Position numbers and translations under genes: made by a program. The notes under the pieces were generated by a model. That model saw only the letters and a program-made list of their open reading frames with translations, did no database searches and had not been told where the DNA came from. From Bacillota bacterium (GTDB lineage: Bacteria; Bacillota; Ch66), in assembly GCA_013178045.1 (NCBI GenBank), contig JABLXP010000004.1, positions 106,312 through 170,311 of the forward strand: a stretch of DNA of 64,000 bases. Direction: 5' to 3'. Each line of letters starts with the position of its first letter. Position 1 is the stretch's first letter. Positions 42,790 to 52,542 of this stretch are shown piece by piece.

Positions 42790-43887
42790 GTGAGGAGGAT
42801 TACCAATTTAGGAATTATTTTGGTTCTGTTGGGAGCATTGGTGGTTGTTGCCGGTTGTGGTAAAAGCAGTAGCAAAAGCACGATGGCTTCCAAAACAACT
42901 CCAGTTAAAGTGGTCAAGGTGAGTACCGGTGACATCATTTCGGCATCCAATTACAGCGGCAAGATCGCAGCTGCGGTGGATATCAGTGTGGTGCCGAAAG
43001 CCAGCGGGAAGGTGGCAGAAGTCCCGGTTAAGGTAGGCGATGTGGTAAAGAAAGGGCAGGTGCTGGTTAAACTGGACGGAGCTGAGCTTGCAGCCCAGGT
43101 CAGACAGGCGCAAGCAACACTTAATATGTGTCAAGCCAACGCTCAAGTTGCGCAGCAGAACCTGAGACGCATGGAAGAACTTTTCCGGGATGGTGCGGTT
43201 TCCCAGAGCCAGTTAGACGCAGCCCGCGGGAATGCTGAAGCGACCAGCGCCCAGGTTCAGCAGGCGGCGGCGACTTTGGATTTAATGAGTACCCAGTACC
43301 GCAACACCATTATTGAAGCCCCTCAGGCCGGTCTGATCTCCAGCGTTCGTGTGGAAGTGGGCGAGATGGCATCGCCGAGCATGCCGGTGGTCAACATCGT
43401 TGACATCAGCAAAGTCTCGGTTGAGGTCAATGTAGCCGAAAGTGATATCAACAAGCTAAAGGCTGGTCAGGAAATTAAGGTGAAGGTGCCAGCGGTATCG
43501 ACTAATCCTTTTACGGGAAAAGTGACCTCCATTGCTCCAGCTGCGGATCCGGTGACCAAAGCCTTCCCGGTAAAAGTTGAGATTCCTAACCCTGAACAGT
43601 TGCTCAAACCGGGGATGTTTGCCGAAGTAGAATTGAGCACGGAAAAACGGGAAAATGTAATTGTCATCCCGAAAGAGGCGGTGCTTAAACGAGCTGACCG
43701 GACGATTGTCTTCGTTGTTCAAGAGGGCAAAGCGATTGAGCGGGAGGTTAAAGTCGGCCTTACCAGCAACGGAACCGTAGAGATTATCAGTGGTCTGAAC
43801 GTTGGAGAAGAGGTCGTGGTGACCGGCCAGAACTCGCTGCAGAATCAAATGCCAGTCCAGGTTGTCACTGAGGGGGCAAATTCATGA
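42790..43887 (+). CDS. RND efflux adaptor lipoprotein (HlyD/AcrA family)
   Basis: A 365-residue membrane-fusion protein from GTG 42790 behind GGAGGG. It has a type II signal peptide with lipobox VVAGC, so it would be processed by LspA and anchored to the membrane. The lipoyl half-motifs flank a coiled-coil hairpin (~90-165, rich in Ala/Gln), followed by beta-barrel and membrane-proximal domains (KEAVLKRADRTIVFVV). It overlaps the pump gene by 4 nt. It should link the pump to the TolC-like protein. Confidence 0.92.
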   Translation: MRRITNLGIILVLLGALVVVAGCGKSSSKSTMASKTTPVKVVKVSTGDIISASNYSGKIAAAVDISVVPKASGKVAEVPVKVGDVVKKGQVLVKLDGAELAAQVRQAQATLNMCQANAQVAQQNLRRMEELFRDGAVSQSQLDAARGNAEATSAQVQQAAATLDLMSTQYRNTIIEAPQAGLISSVRVEVGEMASPSMPVVNIVDISKVSVEVNVAESDINKLKAGQEIKVKVPAVSTNPFTGKVTSIAPAADPVTKAFPVKVEIPNPEQLLKPGMFAEVELSTEKRENVIVIPKEAVLKRADRTIVFVVQEGKAIEREVKVGLTSNGTVEIISGLNVGEEVVVTGQNSLQNQMPVQVVTEGANS

Positions 43888-46800
43888 AACTCTCCGAGTT
43901 AGCTGTCAACCGACCGGTAACAATATTAATGCTGGTCTCAATTGTTGTCCTTTTGGGAGCGATTTCCCTCAGCCGGTTGTCGGTTGATTTGTATCCTGAC
44001 ATTAAACTACCAGTAGCTGGAGTAATCACGACCTACGGTGGGGCAGGACCCCTGGAGATTGAAGACCAGGTGACCCAGCCGATTGAAGAAATCCTGGGAA
44101 CGATCAACAATGTCAAACAAATTAGATCCATCACGCGCCCAGGCGCCTCGGTGGTCATTGTGGAGTTTAACTGGGGAACGAACATGGATTTTGCCACCTT
44201 ACAGATGCGGGAAAAGGTTGACTTGATTAAGAAATACCTCCCAGATGAGATTGAGACCCCGATGGTCATCAAAATGGACCCCTCCATGATGCCAGTGCTG
44301 CAGATGGGGATATCCGGCGGCCGGGATCTGGCGGAACTGCAGCGACTCGTGGAAGATGATTTCAAGAGCCGCCTGGAGAGGATTGACGGGGTGGCCCAGG
44401 TGGCGATCACTGGTGGTTTGACGCGGGAAATAAAAGTACTGGTTGACCCAATTAAGCTGCAGAGCTACGGGCTATCGATCAGTCAAGTGGCTGCGATTCT
44501 GCGTTCTGACAACTTTAACCTTTCCAGTGGTGAGGTGACAGATGCCAAAAAGCAGTTGTTCGTTCGCAGCCTGGGCCAGTTTCAGAGTATTGACGAGATT
44601 AAAAACTTGGTTATTTCTCTACCACAAGGCGGGCAGGTTTTCCTACGAGACATAGCTACCGTGGTGGACGGCTACAAAGATGTGACGCAGTTGACACGCA
44701 TGAACGGCCAGCCGAGTATCGGTTTGCACATCTTGAAACAGTCCGACGCCAATACCGTTAAGGTGGTCGAGGCGGTTAAAAGGGAGATTGACCAGATTAA
44801 ACGGGAGCATCCGAATCAGAATATTCAGATCAACTTTGTTTTTGACCAGTCTGATTATATTAAACAGTCGATCAGTACTGTGGAACGTCATGCCGTGGTG
44901 GGTGCCATTTTAGCAGTGGTTGTACTTTACCTATTCCTGCGCAACTTGCGGAGTACCTTTATCGTTGCCCTGGCGATCCCGCTGTCGATAATTTCAACAT
45001 TTATTCTGATGTATTTCGCCGGGTTGACACTGAATCTGTTGTCCATGGGTGGTTTGGCTTTGGGTATTGGGCGGATGGTGGATGATGCCATTGTGGTTTT
45101 AGAAAACATTTACCGCCACCGTCAGCAGGGATACAGTTTGTATGAGGCGGCCAGGCTGGGCAGTGCCGAGGTGGGCAACGCGGTTATGGCCTCGACCTTC
45201 ACGACCATCGCTGTATTTTTTCCCATTGTTTTTGTGGAAGGATTTTCGGCCATTCTCTTTAAACAACTGGCGATGACTGTCTCGTTTGCTATCTTTTCAT
45301 CATTGATTGTAGCCTTGACGATCGTCCCAATGTTGGCTTCTAAGTCGCTAACCATTGAAACGATTCCGCCCGGTGAAGCGAGAGGATTTTTACAAAAGGC
45401 GAACATTTGGTGGGGAGATAAACTGGAGCAGTTAAACCAACGGTATCGGGTGTGGCTAGCCTGGGCCTTGGAACACCGCCGGCGGGTGATTGTAATTACT
45501 GTGGTGCTCCTGGTGGTTAGCGTGGCCTTGACGCCGTTCATTGGTGCCGAATTTCTCCCGGCAATGGATAGCGGCGAAATATCCATTGAGGTTCAGATGC
45601 CCAAAGGGACAGTTTTAGCAGAGACGAATAAAGTAGCCGAACAGATCGAGGGCATCCTGAAGTCAGTACCAGAAGTGAAAACTGTCTTTGTCAGCGTTGG
45701 TCCCGACGGAAGTCAGATGATTTCCACAGGCGCTTCTCAGCCTGATATAGCTCGTCTACAGGTAATGCTAACCAAGAAAAGTGAGCGAAAAAGAACTGAT
45801 ATTGCTGTCGCGGACGATATTCGTCAGAAAGTCGCGCTGATTCCAGGTGCGGAAATCAAGGTCTCGGCGGTTGACCCGAAAACGGCCGGGATGCCGAGCA
45901 GTACCCCGATCAATATTGCCATAAAAGGTGATGACCTGGATGTTTTGAAGGATCTGGCGGAGCAGATCGCCGCAATCGCCCGGCAGGTTGAGGGTACCCG
46001 CGAGATTAAGACCAGTCTGAGCGAAGGGCAGCCCGAGGTTCAAGTGATTGTCAATCGCCAGAAGGCTTCGTTGTATGGGATCACCGCGGCACAAGTAGCC
46101 AACACTGTTCAGACAGCGATTGAGGGGCAGGTGGCCACCCGTTACCGAAGCGGCGGCGATGAGATTGACATCAGGGTTAGATTGGCCGATAATGCCAGAC
46201 AGAGTCTGCAGAACCTACGCGATCTGACGGTTGCCTCCCCAATGGGGATGTCGGTACCCCTATCAGAACTGGCCAGATTAGACCTGGCGACCGGCCCGAA
46301 TGTCATCAACCGGGAAAGCCAGGTCCGGGTGGTGAACGTTACCGGTTACATCAGCGGCCGTGACTTAAACAGCATTATGAAGGATATTCGGGCCCGGGTG
46401 GATCAACTCAATCTCCCACCTGGCTACAGCGTAGAATATAGTGGTGAGAATAAAGAGATGCGGGAGTCCTTTAGCAGTCTTACTTTAGCTTTATTGCTGG
46501 CGATTATCCTGGTCTACATGGTGATGGCGATCCAGTATGAATCACTTGTTCATCCGTTTGTGATCATGTTCTCGATGCCGACGGCGGTGATTGGGATTGT
46601 GCTTGGTTTGCTCCTGACCGGGCGGGCGTTTAGCGTTCCAGCCTTCATTGGTGTGATCATGCTGGCGGGGATCGTCGTCAGCAACGCCATCGTGCTGGTT
46701 GACTACATCAATACCGTCCGTCAGCGGGGCGTGGAGCGGAACCAGGCAATCCTGGAGGCAGGGCCGGTTCGGCTCAGGCCGATTCTAATGACGGCCCTGA

Positions 46801-47018
46801 CCACCATCCTGGCGATGCTGCCCCTGGCCTTTGGTTTTGGCGAAGGCGGGGAGAGTCAGGCCCCCATGGCGACGGTGGTCATCGGCGGTTTAACAGTGTC
46901 GACGGCGATTACGCTGGTCCTGGTACCAGTCGTGTACACTATTTTTGATGATCTTGGCCTGCGGATTAAGAACCGGCTCAAACGACGGTTAACTGGGATG
47001 CCGTCGGTAGCTCAATAA
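43884..47018 (+). CDS. RND-family efflux pump (AcrB/MdtB type)
   Basis: A 1044-residue pump with twelve predicted membrane helices and two large extracytoplasmic loops after TM1 and TM7. The opening VNRPVTILMLVSIVVLLGAI and TM4 segment GLALGIGRMVDDAIVVLENI, with its paired Asp for proton relay, are diagnostic. Another hallmark is the TM11 region GEGGESQAPMATVVIGG. The drug or metabolite exported cannot be told from sequence; the hydrophobe/amphiphile (HAE) branch is likelier than the heavy-metal branch. It lies between its adaptor and the TolC-like gene. Confidence 0.94.
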   Translation: MKLSELAVNRPVTILMLVSIVVLLGAISLSRLSVDLYPDIKLPVAGVITTYGGAGPLEIEDQVTQPIEEILGTINNVKQIRSITRPGASVVIVEFNWGTNMDFATLQMREKVDLIKKYLPDEIETPMVIKMDPSMMPVLQMGISGGRDLAELQRLVEDDFKSRLERIDGVAQVAITGGLTREIKVLVDPIKLQSYGLSISQVAAILRSDNFNLSSGEVTDAKKQLFVRSLGQFQSIDEIKNLVISLPQGGQVFLRDIATVVDGYKDVTQLTRMNGQPSIGLHILKQSDANTVKVVEAVKREIDQIKREHPNQNIQINFVFDQSDYIKQSISTVERHAVVGAILAVVVLYLFLRNLRSTFIVALAIPLSIISTFILMYFAGLTLNLLSMGGLALGIGRMVDDAIVVLENIYRHRQQGYSLYEAARLGSAEVGNAVMASTFTTIAVFFPIVFVEGFSAILFKQLAMTVSFAIFSSLIVALTIVPMLASKSLTIETIPPGEARGFLQKANIWWGDKLEQLNQRYRVWLAWALEHRRRVIVITVVLLVVSVALTPFIGAEFLPAMDSGEISIEVQMPKGTVLAETNKVAEQIEGILKSVPEVKTVFVSVGPDGSQMISTGASQPDIARLQVMLTKKSERKRTDIAVADDIRQKVALIPGAEIKVSAVDPKTAGMPSSTPINIAIKGDDLDVLKDLAEQIAAIARQVEGTREIKTSLSEGQPEVQVIVNRQKASLYGITAAQVANTVQTAIEGQVATRYRSGGDEIDIRVRLADNARQSLQNLRDLTVASPMGMSVPLSELARLDLATGPNVINRESQVRVVNVTGYISGRDLNSIMKDIRARVDQLNLPPGYSVEYSGENKEMRESFSSLTLALLLAIILVYMVMAIQYESLVHPFVIMFSMPTAVIGIVLGLLLTGRAFSVPAFIGVIMLAGIVVSNAIVLVDYINTVRQRGVERNQAILEAGPVRLRPILMTALTTILAMLPLAFGFGEGGESQAPMATVVIGGLTVSTAITLVLVPVVYTIFDDLGLRIKNRLKRRLTGMPSVAQ

Positions 47019-47052
47019 AAACAAATTAATAACAACAAGGAGGATAAAGCCA

Positions 47053-48285
47053 ATGAAAAAAATCGGGGTTTCCATACTGTTGGGGATATTGTTGCTGGGC
47101 TTCACCGTGGGGATGTCAGCGGCCGAGCAGGAATCGATACCGGCCACGGCAGCGCCAGAGCAGAGTAACCAAGCTATCACCGGACCAGACCAGGAACCAG
47201 GGCAGCCAGGTGAGGGGGGCCAACCAGCCCTACCGCAGCCGGAAGTTGTTACTCTATCGCTTGAACAGAGTATTGATCTGGCCTTGGCGAACAACCCTGA
47301 AGTTATACAGGCCAAATTGGACCGCGACAAGGCCAGCGTCGATCTGGACTCGGCAATAGATGCGGCAAGAAAAATTGATGAGAACCCTGGTTCATATGAA
47401 AAAGCGTTGGTTAAAGAGGTTAACCCGAAAATTTGTGAATCTGCGCTGAGGATCGCCGGCAAGGTTTACGAAATCAAGCTTAATTCCATTCGGCTGAGCG
47501 CAGAAAAAGCGTATTACGATGTTTTAAAGGCACGCCGAGCAGTAGAAATTAAAGAGGCGGCCCTTAAGCGGGCGGAGGAACAACTACGGCAGGCCCGGCT
47601 GAATTACCAGGTTGGCACAGTGGCGAGAAATGATGTCCTGTCTGCTGAGGTGCAGGTAGCTCAAGCGAAAGCCGAGCTGACCGCGGCGCGGAATCAGAAA
47701 GACTATGTTGAGATGACGTTCAACAAGACCCTGGGGACTGACCTGAAGAAGCCGTTTAACCTGAGCAGCCAGTTCAGCTACGAACCGATTGAGGTTGACC
47801 TGGACCGGGTTTTAGCCGAGCAGGTGGACAATCAACTATCCGTAATTCAAGCCAGGGAAAACCTGAGTTCAGCCAAACTGAAACTTGCTTGTGCCGGTAA
47901 GTACTGGGCACCAAACGTTTATACGTACCAACTGGTGAAGATAGAGGTGGATAAGGCAGAAATTAAATACAATCAAGCGGTGAAGGACGCCACTCTCCAG
48001 ATCTACCAGGCTTACAATACCCTCCAGGCGGCTAAAGACATGGTCGAAATGTACCAGAAAGCCGTCGAGCAGGCGAAGGAAAGTGCTCGTCTGACCAATC
48101 TTCGTTACCAGGTCGGTCTGGCGACCAGTCTGGAAACCATCAATGCTTCCCTGGCCTTGAGTCAAGCGGAAGACAAAGCCCTGCAGGCCATTTATGACTA
48201 TAACCTGGCCAAAGCCAAGTTCAAATACAACCTCTTTGACTTATCGACTGGTAGCAGCGCATCGTCTGCAAGTAGTGGAATGTAG
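47053..48285 (+). CDS. TolC-family protein with reduced barrel segments
   Basis: A 410-residue protein with a signal peptide (MKKIGVSILLGILLLGFTVG) and a Pro/Gln-rich linker, then two TolC-type helical repeats beginning LSLEQSIDLALANNPEV and VLAEQVDNQLSVIQARENL. Long heptad helices are present (~95-215, ~290-390). The stretches where TolC has paired transmembrane beta strands are short or replaced by polar helix, notably in the first repeat. That would fit a monoderm without an outer membrane, where the protein acts as a cell-wall-spanning tube. This is inference from sequence inspection only. Confidence 0.85.
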   Translation: MKKIGVSILLGILLLGFTVGMSAAEQESIPATAAPEQSNQAITGPDQEPGQPGEGGQPALPQPEVVTLSLEQSIDLALANNPEVIQAKLDRDKASVDLDSAIDAARKIDENPGSYEKALVKEVNPKICESALRIAGKVYEIKLNSIRLSAEKAYYDVLKARRAVEIKEAALKRAEEQLRQARLNYQVGTVARNDVLSAEVQVAQAKAELTAARNQKDYVEMTFNKTLGTDLKKPFNLSSQFSYEPIEVDLDRVLAEQVDNQLSVIQARENLSSAKLKLACAGKYWAPNVYTYQLVKIEVDKAEIKYNQAVKDATLQIYQAYNTLQAAKDMVEMYQKAVEQAKESARLTNLRYQVGLATSLETINASLALSQAEDKALQAIYDYNLAKAKFKYNLFDLSTGSSASSASSGM

Positions 48286-48312
48286 TTGAATGGAAGGGGC
48301 CTGGGGGGGAAG

Positions 48313-48903
48313 ATGATGGCGGAAAGTCGGGAGGAAAAAGACAAACGACGTCTGATCCTGGAGGCAGCCATAACTGTATTTTCCCAGTATGGATTTCACC
48401 AGACTAAGGTTGAAGACGTAGCCGTCGCGGCTGGAATCGGCAAGGGGACGATTTACGAGTATTTTTCCAGTAAACAAGAGTTGTTTGAGGAAATGTTCAG
48501 GGAGTGTGTCCTCCTCTACGGGGAACGAATGCAGAAAGACCTGGCGGCGGAAGAGACCATCCGGCGTAAGATTGTCCGTTTAATCCAACTGCACCTGGAA
48601 TTTACTCAGAAACATAAAGACCTGGCTAAAGTGGCGTTTGGTGACCACAGCTGGATCAGCCAGGACCTGAAGAACTGGATGATCTCCATGCGGCGGCAAA
48701 AAATCGCTCAACTGAAAGCAATGATCGAGGAAGGGATCAAGCGGGGAGAATTTCGGGCGGTCAATCCTGAAGCAGCTGGTTTCATTCTGGCCGGTACGCT
48801 CAGTGCTCTGTGGTTTCCCGATGAATTCAGCGACCAGGTTGTCTTTGATCGACTGGTGGATTCGTTGCATGACATTTTGCTGTACGGATTGAGTGCTGAA
48901 TAA
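48313..48903 (+). CDS. TetR/AcrR-family repressor of the efflux operon
   Basis: A 196-residue regulator. The N-terminal helix-turn-helix is ILEAAITVFSQYGFHQTKVEDVA...GIGKGTIYEYFSSKQELF, typical AcrR type; the rest is an all-helical ligand-binding domain ending VDSLHDILLYGL. ATG 48313 or 48316 follows GGGGGGAAG; the TTG at 48286 is ignored. As last gene of the RND operon, it probably represses the operon through the palindrome at 42745-42762, released by a pump substrate. Confidence 0.9.
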   Translation: MMAESREEKDKRRLILEAAITVFSQYGFHQTKVEDVAVAAGIGKGTIYEYFSSKQELFEEMFRECVLLYGERMQKDLAAEETIRRKIVRLIQLHLEFTQKHKDLAKVAFGDHSWISQDLKNWMISMRRQKIAQLKAMIEEGIKRGEFRAVNPEAAGFILAGTLSALWFPDEFSDQVVFDRLVDSLHDILLYGLSAE

Positions 48904-48916
48904 CAAATTTGTTAAC

Positions 48917-48954
48917 AACAAGCCCCGTCGTGTTTTCGACAGGGCTTGTTTTCT
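48917..48954. terminator. bidirectional terminator between TetR and the stress protein
   Basis: AACAAGCCC...GTCG at 48917-48930 pairs with CGAC...GGGCTTGTT at 48937-48950 around TGTTTT, followed by TTCTT. The two flanking genes converge on it. Confidence 0.85.
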
Positions 48955-48962
48955 TGTATTGG

Positions 48963-49445
48963 TTAATGGATTTTGACGATATTGGCGCCGTACTTTTTCA
49001 GTGTTTCCGAAGCCTCGTTGGCTTTTGTGTCATCAGTCCGCACGGCCACCAGGATGTTGCCGGCTTTGATATCTTCTTCGTACCGCCGGCCCTCAGCTTC
49101 GGGAATGCCCCAGTCAACCAGACTACCCGCGATACCGCCCGTTGCCGCCCCGGAAAGCAACCCCGCGATTGGACCCGCGGCGACGATTGGGCCCAGCCCC
49201 GGAATCGCTAGAGCTCCAGCTCCGACGGCCAGACCGGCCAGACCACCCAGTACTCCACCGGTCGTGGCCCCGTCGGTTACTGTGTCGCCCCGCATGGTTG
49301 GAGCGCCGATGTCTTTTTTGAGATCACCTTTTTCGTCTTTGGCAACAATGGAAATTTCACGGTCGAACCCTTTCTGCCGTAGTTCGTTTACGGCTCGTTC
49401 CGCCTGATCACGAGATGCAAATGTGCTGGCTACTGTTTTTGCCAA
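48963..49445 (-). CDS. general-stress-protein-like protein with Gly/Ala-rich core
   Basis: A 160-residue minus-strand protein. TTG at 49445-49443 follows an AAGGAGG on the minus strand; a longer frame to 49496 lacks one. It has a YflT/GSP17M-like N-terminal alpha/beta domain (ASTFASRDQAERAVNELRQKG), then a Gly/Ala-rich amphipathic or membrane-inserting core (GGLAGLAVGAGALAIPGLGP), and a C-terminal domain (GNILVAVRTDDTKANEASETL). The family is linked to stress and low-temperature response; the mechanism is unknown. Confidence 0.78.
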   Translation of the reverse strand: MAKTVASTFASRDQAERAVNELRQKGFDREISIVAKDEKGDLKKDIGAPTMRGDTVTDGATTGGVLGGLAGLAVGAGALAIPGLGPIVAAGPIAGLLSGAATGGIAGSLVDWGIPEAEGRRYEEDIKAGNILVAVRTDDTKANEASETLKKYGANIVKIH

Positions 49446-49564
49446 AAGATTTCGCCTCCTTACAAAGCTTTTTTGTTCCAAAAGTAGTGTTACCATTTTC
49501 CGCAGAAATATGTGATGGTGCAGGTTTTTATATCATTATGTGGAAATAACTATACTAAGTCCAA

Positions 49565-50386
49565 GTGAAAGAAGGGACTCGTGTGGAGCAGAGAATCACT
49601 CAACACCTGGTGAACCGGATAGTCCAGGGTTCTGACGACAAATTGGTGACAGAACGATTTTTGGACCAGGTGGTCAGGGAATTTCCCGTGACGATTTTTT
49701 TTAATGAACAGGAACTGGTTACTTTACTGTGTACCCCTGAATATCTTGAGGATTTGGGGGTCGGTTTTTTAAGTTCGGAGGGTTTGCTTAAAGACCTGGC
49801 TTCCCTTGTCTCGGTCAAAGCCGATTATCAGACGGGCCAGGTCTGGGTCAACACCTCTCGACCGGCACTGGTCGCCGAAAAGACGTTTATGAAGCGCTAC
49901 CTCACGACTGGATGTGGTAAAGGGACGACTTTCTATCATGTGATGGATGCCCAGATGTGCACGCCGGTTAAAAGTTCACTCCAGGTGTCTGCCAGAGTGC
50001 TCCTGGACCTGATCAGACAGCTCCAGTTGTGTTCTGAGTTGTACCGGGAAACCGGCGGCGTGCACAGTGCTGCTTTGTGTTCGGGGAAGGAGATGTTGCT
50101 TTACCGGGAGGATATTGGCCGGCACAACGCGGTTGATAAGATCATCGGTCACTGCTTCCGGGAACAGGTGGTGCTGGAAGATAAATTTCTCGTTACCAGT
50201 GGCCGGATTTCTTCGGAGATCTTAATTAAAGTGGCCAAGCAAGGCATTCCGATCCTCGTGTCGCGTTCTGCTCCCACCGACCTGGCTCTAAAGGTGGCTG
50301 ATGAGGTTGGGGTTACGGTGGTGGGCTTTGCGCGCGGTCGACGTCTCAATGTCTATACCCACGGCTACCGCATAACATTAGAATGA
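49565..50386 (+). CDS. fdhD: formate dehydrogenase accessory sulfurtransferase FdhD
   Basis: A 273-residue protein from GTG 49565. TGGVHSAALC and YREDIGRHNAVDKIIGHCF are the FdhD signatures, and the C-terminal VSRSAPTDLALKVAD is also conserved. FdhD passes sulfur from IscS to the molybdenum/tungsten cofactor of formate dehydrogenase. E. coli FdhD uses a CxxC loop; here the equivalent region reads TTGCGKGTTF with a single Cys. It pairs with mobB 20 nt downstream. Confidence 0.93.
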   Translation: MKEGTRVEQRITQHLVNRIVQGSDDKLVTERFLDQVVREFPVTIFFNEQELVTLLCTPEYLEDLGVGFLSSEGLLKDLASLVSVKADYQTGQVWVNTSRPALVAEKTFMKRYLTTGCGKGTTFYHVMDAQMCTPVKSSLQVSARVLLDLIRQLQLCSELYRETGGVHSAALCSGKEMLLYREDIGRHNAVDKIIGHCFREQVVLEDKFLVTSGRISSEILIKVAKQGIPILVSRSAPTDLALKVADEVGVTVVGFARGRRLNVYTHGYRITLE

Positions 50387-50406
50387 CAACCGGGGGTGAT
50401 TGAACG

Positions 50407-50901
50407 ATGATACCGCTGGTCGGATTTGTTGGGCAATCGAACGCAGGGAAAACTACGCTGATCGAAAAAGTAATCCGGGAGTTAAAAGCCCGAGGATATC
50501 GTCTGGCCACACTCAAGCACCATCACGGAGATTTTGAAATTGATCGCGAGGGGAAGGATACCTGGCGCCATGCTCGGGCGGGAGCCGATACCGTTGTTTT
50601 GGCTTCGCCAACCAAAGTGGCCATGATTAAGAAACTGTCCAGGGAAATGTCCCTGGCTGAGGTGGCGGCTCTGGTGACCGATGTTGATTTAATCATTGTG
50701 GAGGGGTATAAACAGGGACCGCAACCCAAAATCGAGGTTTTTCGTTCGGCTGTCCAATCAGAACTGGTCTGTTCTCCGCGTGAGCTGTTGGCCGTAGCGA
50801 GCGACGTTCCATTGAATTTGGGGATCCCCTGTTTTTCCCTTGATGACCCCGTAGGACTCGCCGATTTTATCGCTAGCAAATTCTTAAAGCCGGGTGGGTA
50901 G
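50407..50901 (+). CDS. mobB: molybdopterin-guanine dinucleotide biosynthesis protein MobB
   Basis: A 164-residue P-loop GTPase: Walker A GQSNAGKTTLIEKVIREL, LKHHHGDFEID, DTWRHARAGADTVVLAS and DLIIVEGYKQGPQPKIEV. MobB helps attach GMP to molybdopterin for Mo/W enzymes. Together with fdhD and the tungstate/molybdate transporter it points to a molybdopterin formate dehydrogenase outside this window. It is 3 nt before the next gene. Confidence 0.93.
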   Translation: MIPLVGFVGQSNAGKTTLIEKVIRELKARGYRLATLKHHHGDFEIDREGKDTWRHARAGADTVVLASPTKVAMIKKLSREMSLAEVAALVTDVDLIIVEGYKQGPQPKIEVFRSAVQSELVCSPRELLAVASDVPLNLGIPCFSLDDPVGLADFIASKFLKPGG

Positions 50902-50904
50902 TAG

Positions 50905-52533
50905 ATGAGCGGTGAACAGAAGATCGAGATAAAACTTCAACCCGGAGAACGGATCGTGTGGATTGAACCCGGCCGCCCGTTAAGAGAAGCTTTTGCCCTG
51001 GCCGGCTGGCGGTTGGAAACTCCGTGTGGCGGGCTGGGAACCTGTGGTAAGTGCCGGGTACGGATTAGTCCTCGGCTTGAGGTAACTGCTAACGAAAGGG
51101 AAATTCTTTCCGCGGCAGAGATCATGGACGGAATGCGGCTGGCCTGTCAGGTCCTGGTTAACCAGCCCCTGGAGGTAAGTTTGCCGGTAGTGACCCGTGA
51201 GGTGTGTCGGAAAATTGATGTGATGGATGAGCGAATCGGTGAGCTATCGGTTGCTGGTCAAGGTCAGGGGTATGGCGTGGCTCTGGACTTGGGAACAACC
51301 ACGATTGCTGGCTCGCTGGTAGAGTTGCATACCGGCCGACGAATGGCGCTGGCTGCCGAGCTCAATCCCCAGGTCATTCATGGGGCAGATGTCCTGTCTC
51401 GCCTTGCTTTTGCCATGCAAGGGGAGGCAGAACGTCGACAACTGCAGCGGGAAGCGGTGGCGGCAGCTAATGTAATCATTGGCCGGTTGATCAAAATGGT
51501 CGGGTTAGATATCTCCGCAATCAAGGAAGGGGTGGTTGTAGGTAACACGGTCATGCATCACTTGATGCTGGGGCTCGATCCGGTCAGCCTGAGTCAGGCT
51601 CCCTACCGTCCGCTGGTCAGCCATTCGGTCTGGGCGTGTGCAGAAGAACTCGGGTTTAATTTAACCCCAGGGACCAACCTGCATTTTCTCCCTAACATAG
51701 GTGGTTTTGTCGGTGGGGATGCGGTCGCCGTCTTGCTGGCGACCGGTCTTGTTGACAGTGCTCAGGTGAAACTCATCCTGGATATCGGCACCAATGGGGA
51801 AATTATGCTGGGGTCGACGGCCGGCCTCTGGGTGTGCTCGACGGCAGCCGGCCCGGCTTTCGAGGGTGGGCGAATCACCCACGGGATGCGGGCCGCGACC
51901 GGAGCGATCGAGAAGGTTAGAATAATCGACGATGAAGTTGAAATAGCCGTCATCGGCGAAGGCCCGGCCTGTGGAATCTGCGGCTCAGGGCTGATTCAAG
52001 CTGTTGCCGAACTGTACCGGGTAGGTTTGGTCGACAAAACCGGCCGGCTCCTGGAAGTTGATGAAGTCCCAGCAGAGATTGGCGTGAGATCGCGCTTGAC
52101 TGTCAGTGAGGGAGAACGGGAGTTTATCTTGGTTCCAGCGGAAATGTCGGCGCATGGCCGCGCAATTTCCATTACCCAGCAGGATATTCGGGAACTTCAG
52201 CTGGGAAAGGGAGCGATCCGGGCCGGTGTAGAGACCCTGCTCAAGGAACTCCAAACCTCAGAGCCGGAAATCGCTGAAGTTATACTGACAGGTACGTTCG
52301 GTACATATCTCGATATACCGAGTACGGTCAGGATCGGGTTGATTCCACCCCGTTTCGCCGATCGCGTTACCCTGGTGGGTAATGCTGCCCTGCTGGGGGC
52401 GGAAATAGCCCTTGTATCATCCGAGGCCCGGGTCATCGCCGACCAGATCGCCAGGAAGGCGAAACGTATCGAACTGGCTAACCGGGCAGATTTTACTGAA
52501 TTTTTTATCAATTACCTTAATTTCGGTGTTTAA
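50905..52533 (+). CDS. corrinoid-activating-type protein: [2Fe-2S] ferredoxin plus ASKHA ATPase domain
   Basis: A 542-residue protein. Residues ~30-85 carry CGGLGTCGKCRVRI and a later Cys in MRLACQVLV, a plant-type [2Fe-2S] domain. A linker leads to an actin-like ASKHA domain (VALDLGTTTIAGSLVELHTG, LDIGTNGEIMLG, GSGLIQAVAEL) ending in a DUF4445-type block. This is the layout of RACo/RamA-like activators, which use ATP to reduce Co(II) corrinoid proteins. A methyltransferase-like gene follows 9 nt later. The corrinoid protein itself is not adjacent. Confidence 0.87.
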   Translation: MSGEQKIEIKLQPGERIVWIEPGRPLREAFALAGWRLETPCGGLGTCGKCRVRISPRLEVTANEREILSAAEIMDGMRLACQVLVNQPLEVSLPVVTREVCRKIDVMDERIGELSVAGQGQGYGVALDLGTTTIAGSLVELHTGRRMALAAELNPQVIHGADVLSRLAFAMQGEAERRQLQREAVAAANVIIGRLIKMVGLDISAIKEGVVVGNTVMHHLMLGLDPVSLSQAPYRPLVSHSVWACAEELGFNLTPGTNLHFLPNIGGFVGGDAVAVLLATGLVDSAQVKLILDIGTNGEIMLGSTAGLWVCSTAAGPAFEGGRITHGMRAATGAIEKVRIIDDEVEIAVIGEGPACGICGSGLIQAVAELYRVGLVDKTGRLLEVDEVPAEIGVRSRLTVSEGEREFILVPAEMSAHGRAISITQQDIRELQLGKGAIRAGVETLLKELQTSEPEIAEVILTGTFGTYLDIPSTVRIGLIPPRFADRVTLVGNAALLGAEIALVSSEARVIADQIARKAKRIELANRADFTEFFINYLNFGV

Positions 52534-52542
52534 GGAGGGGCC

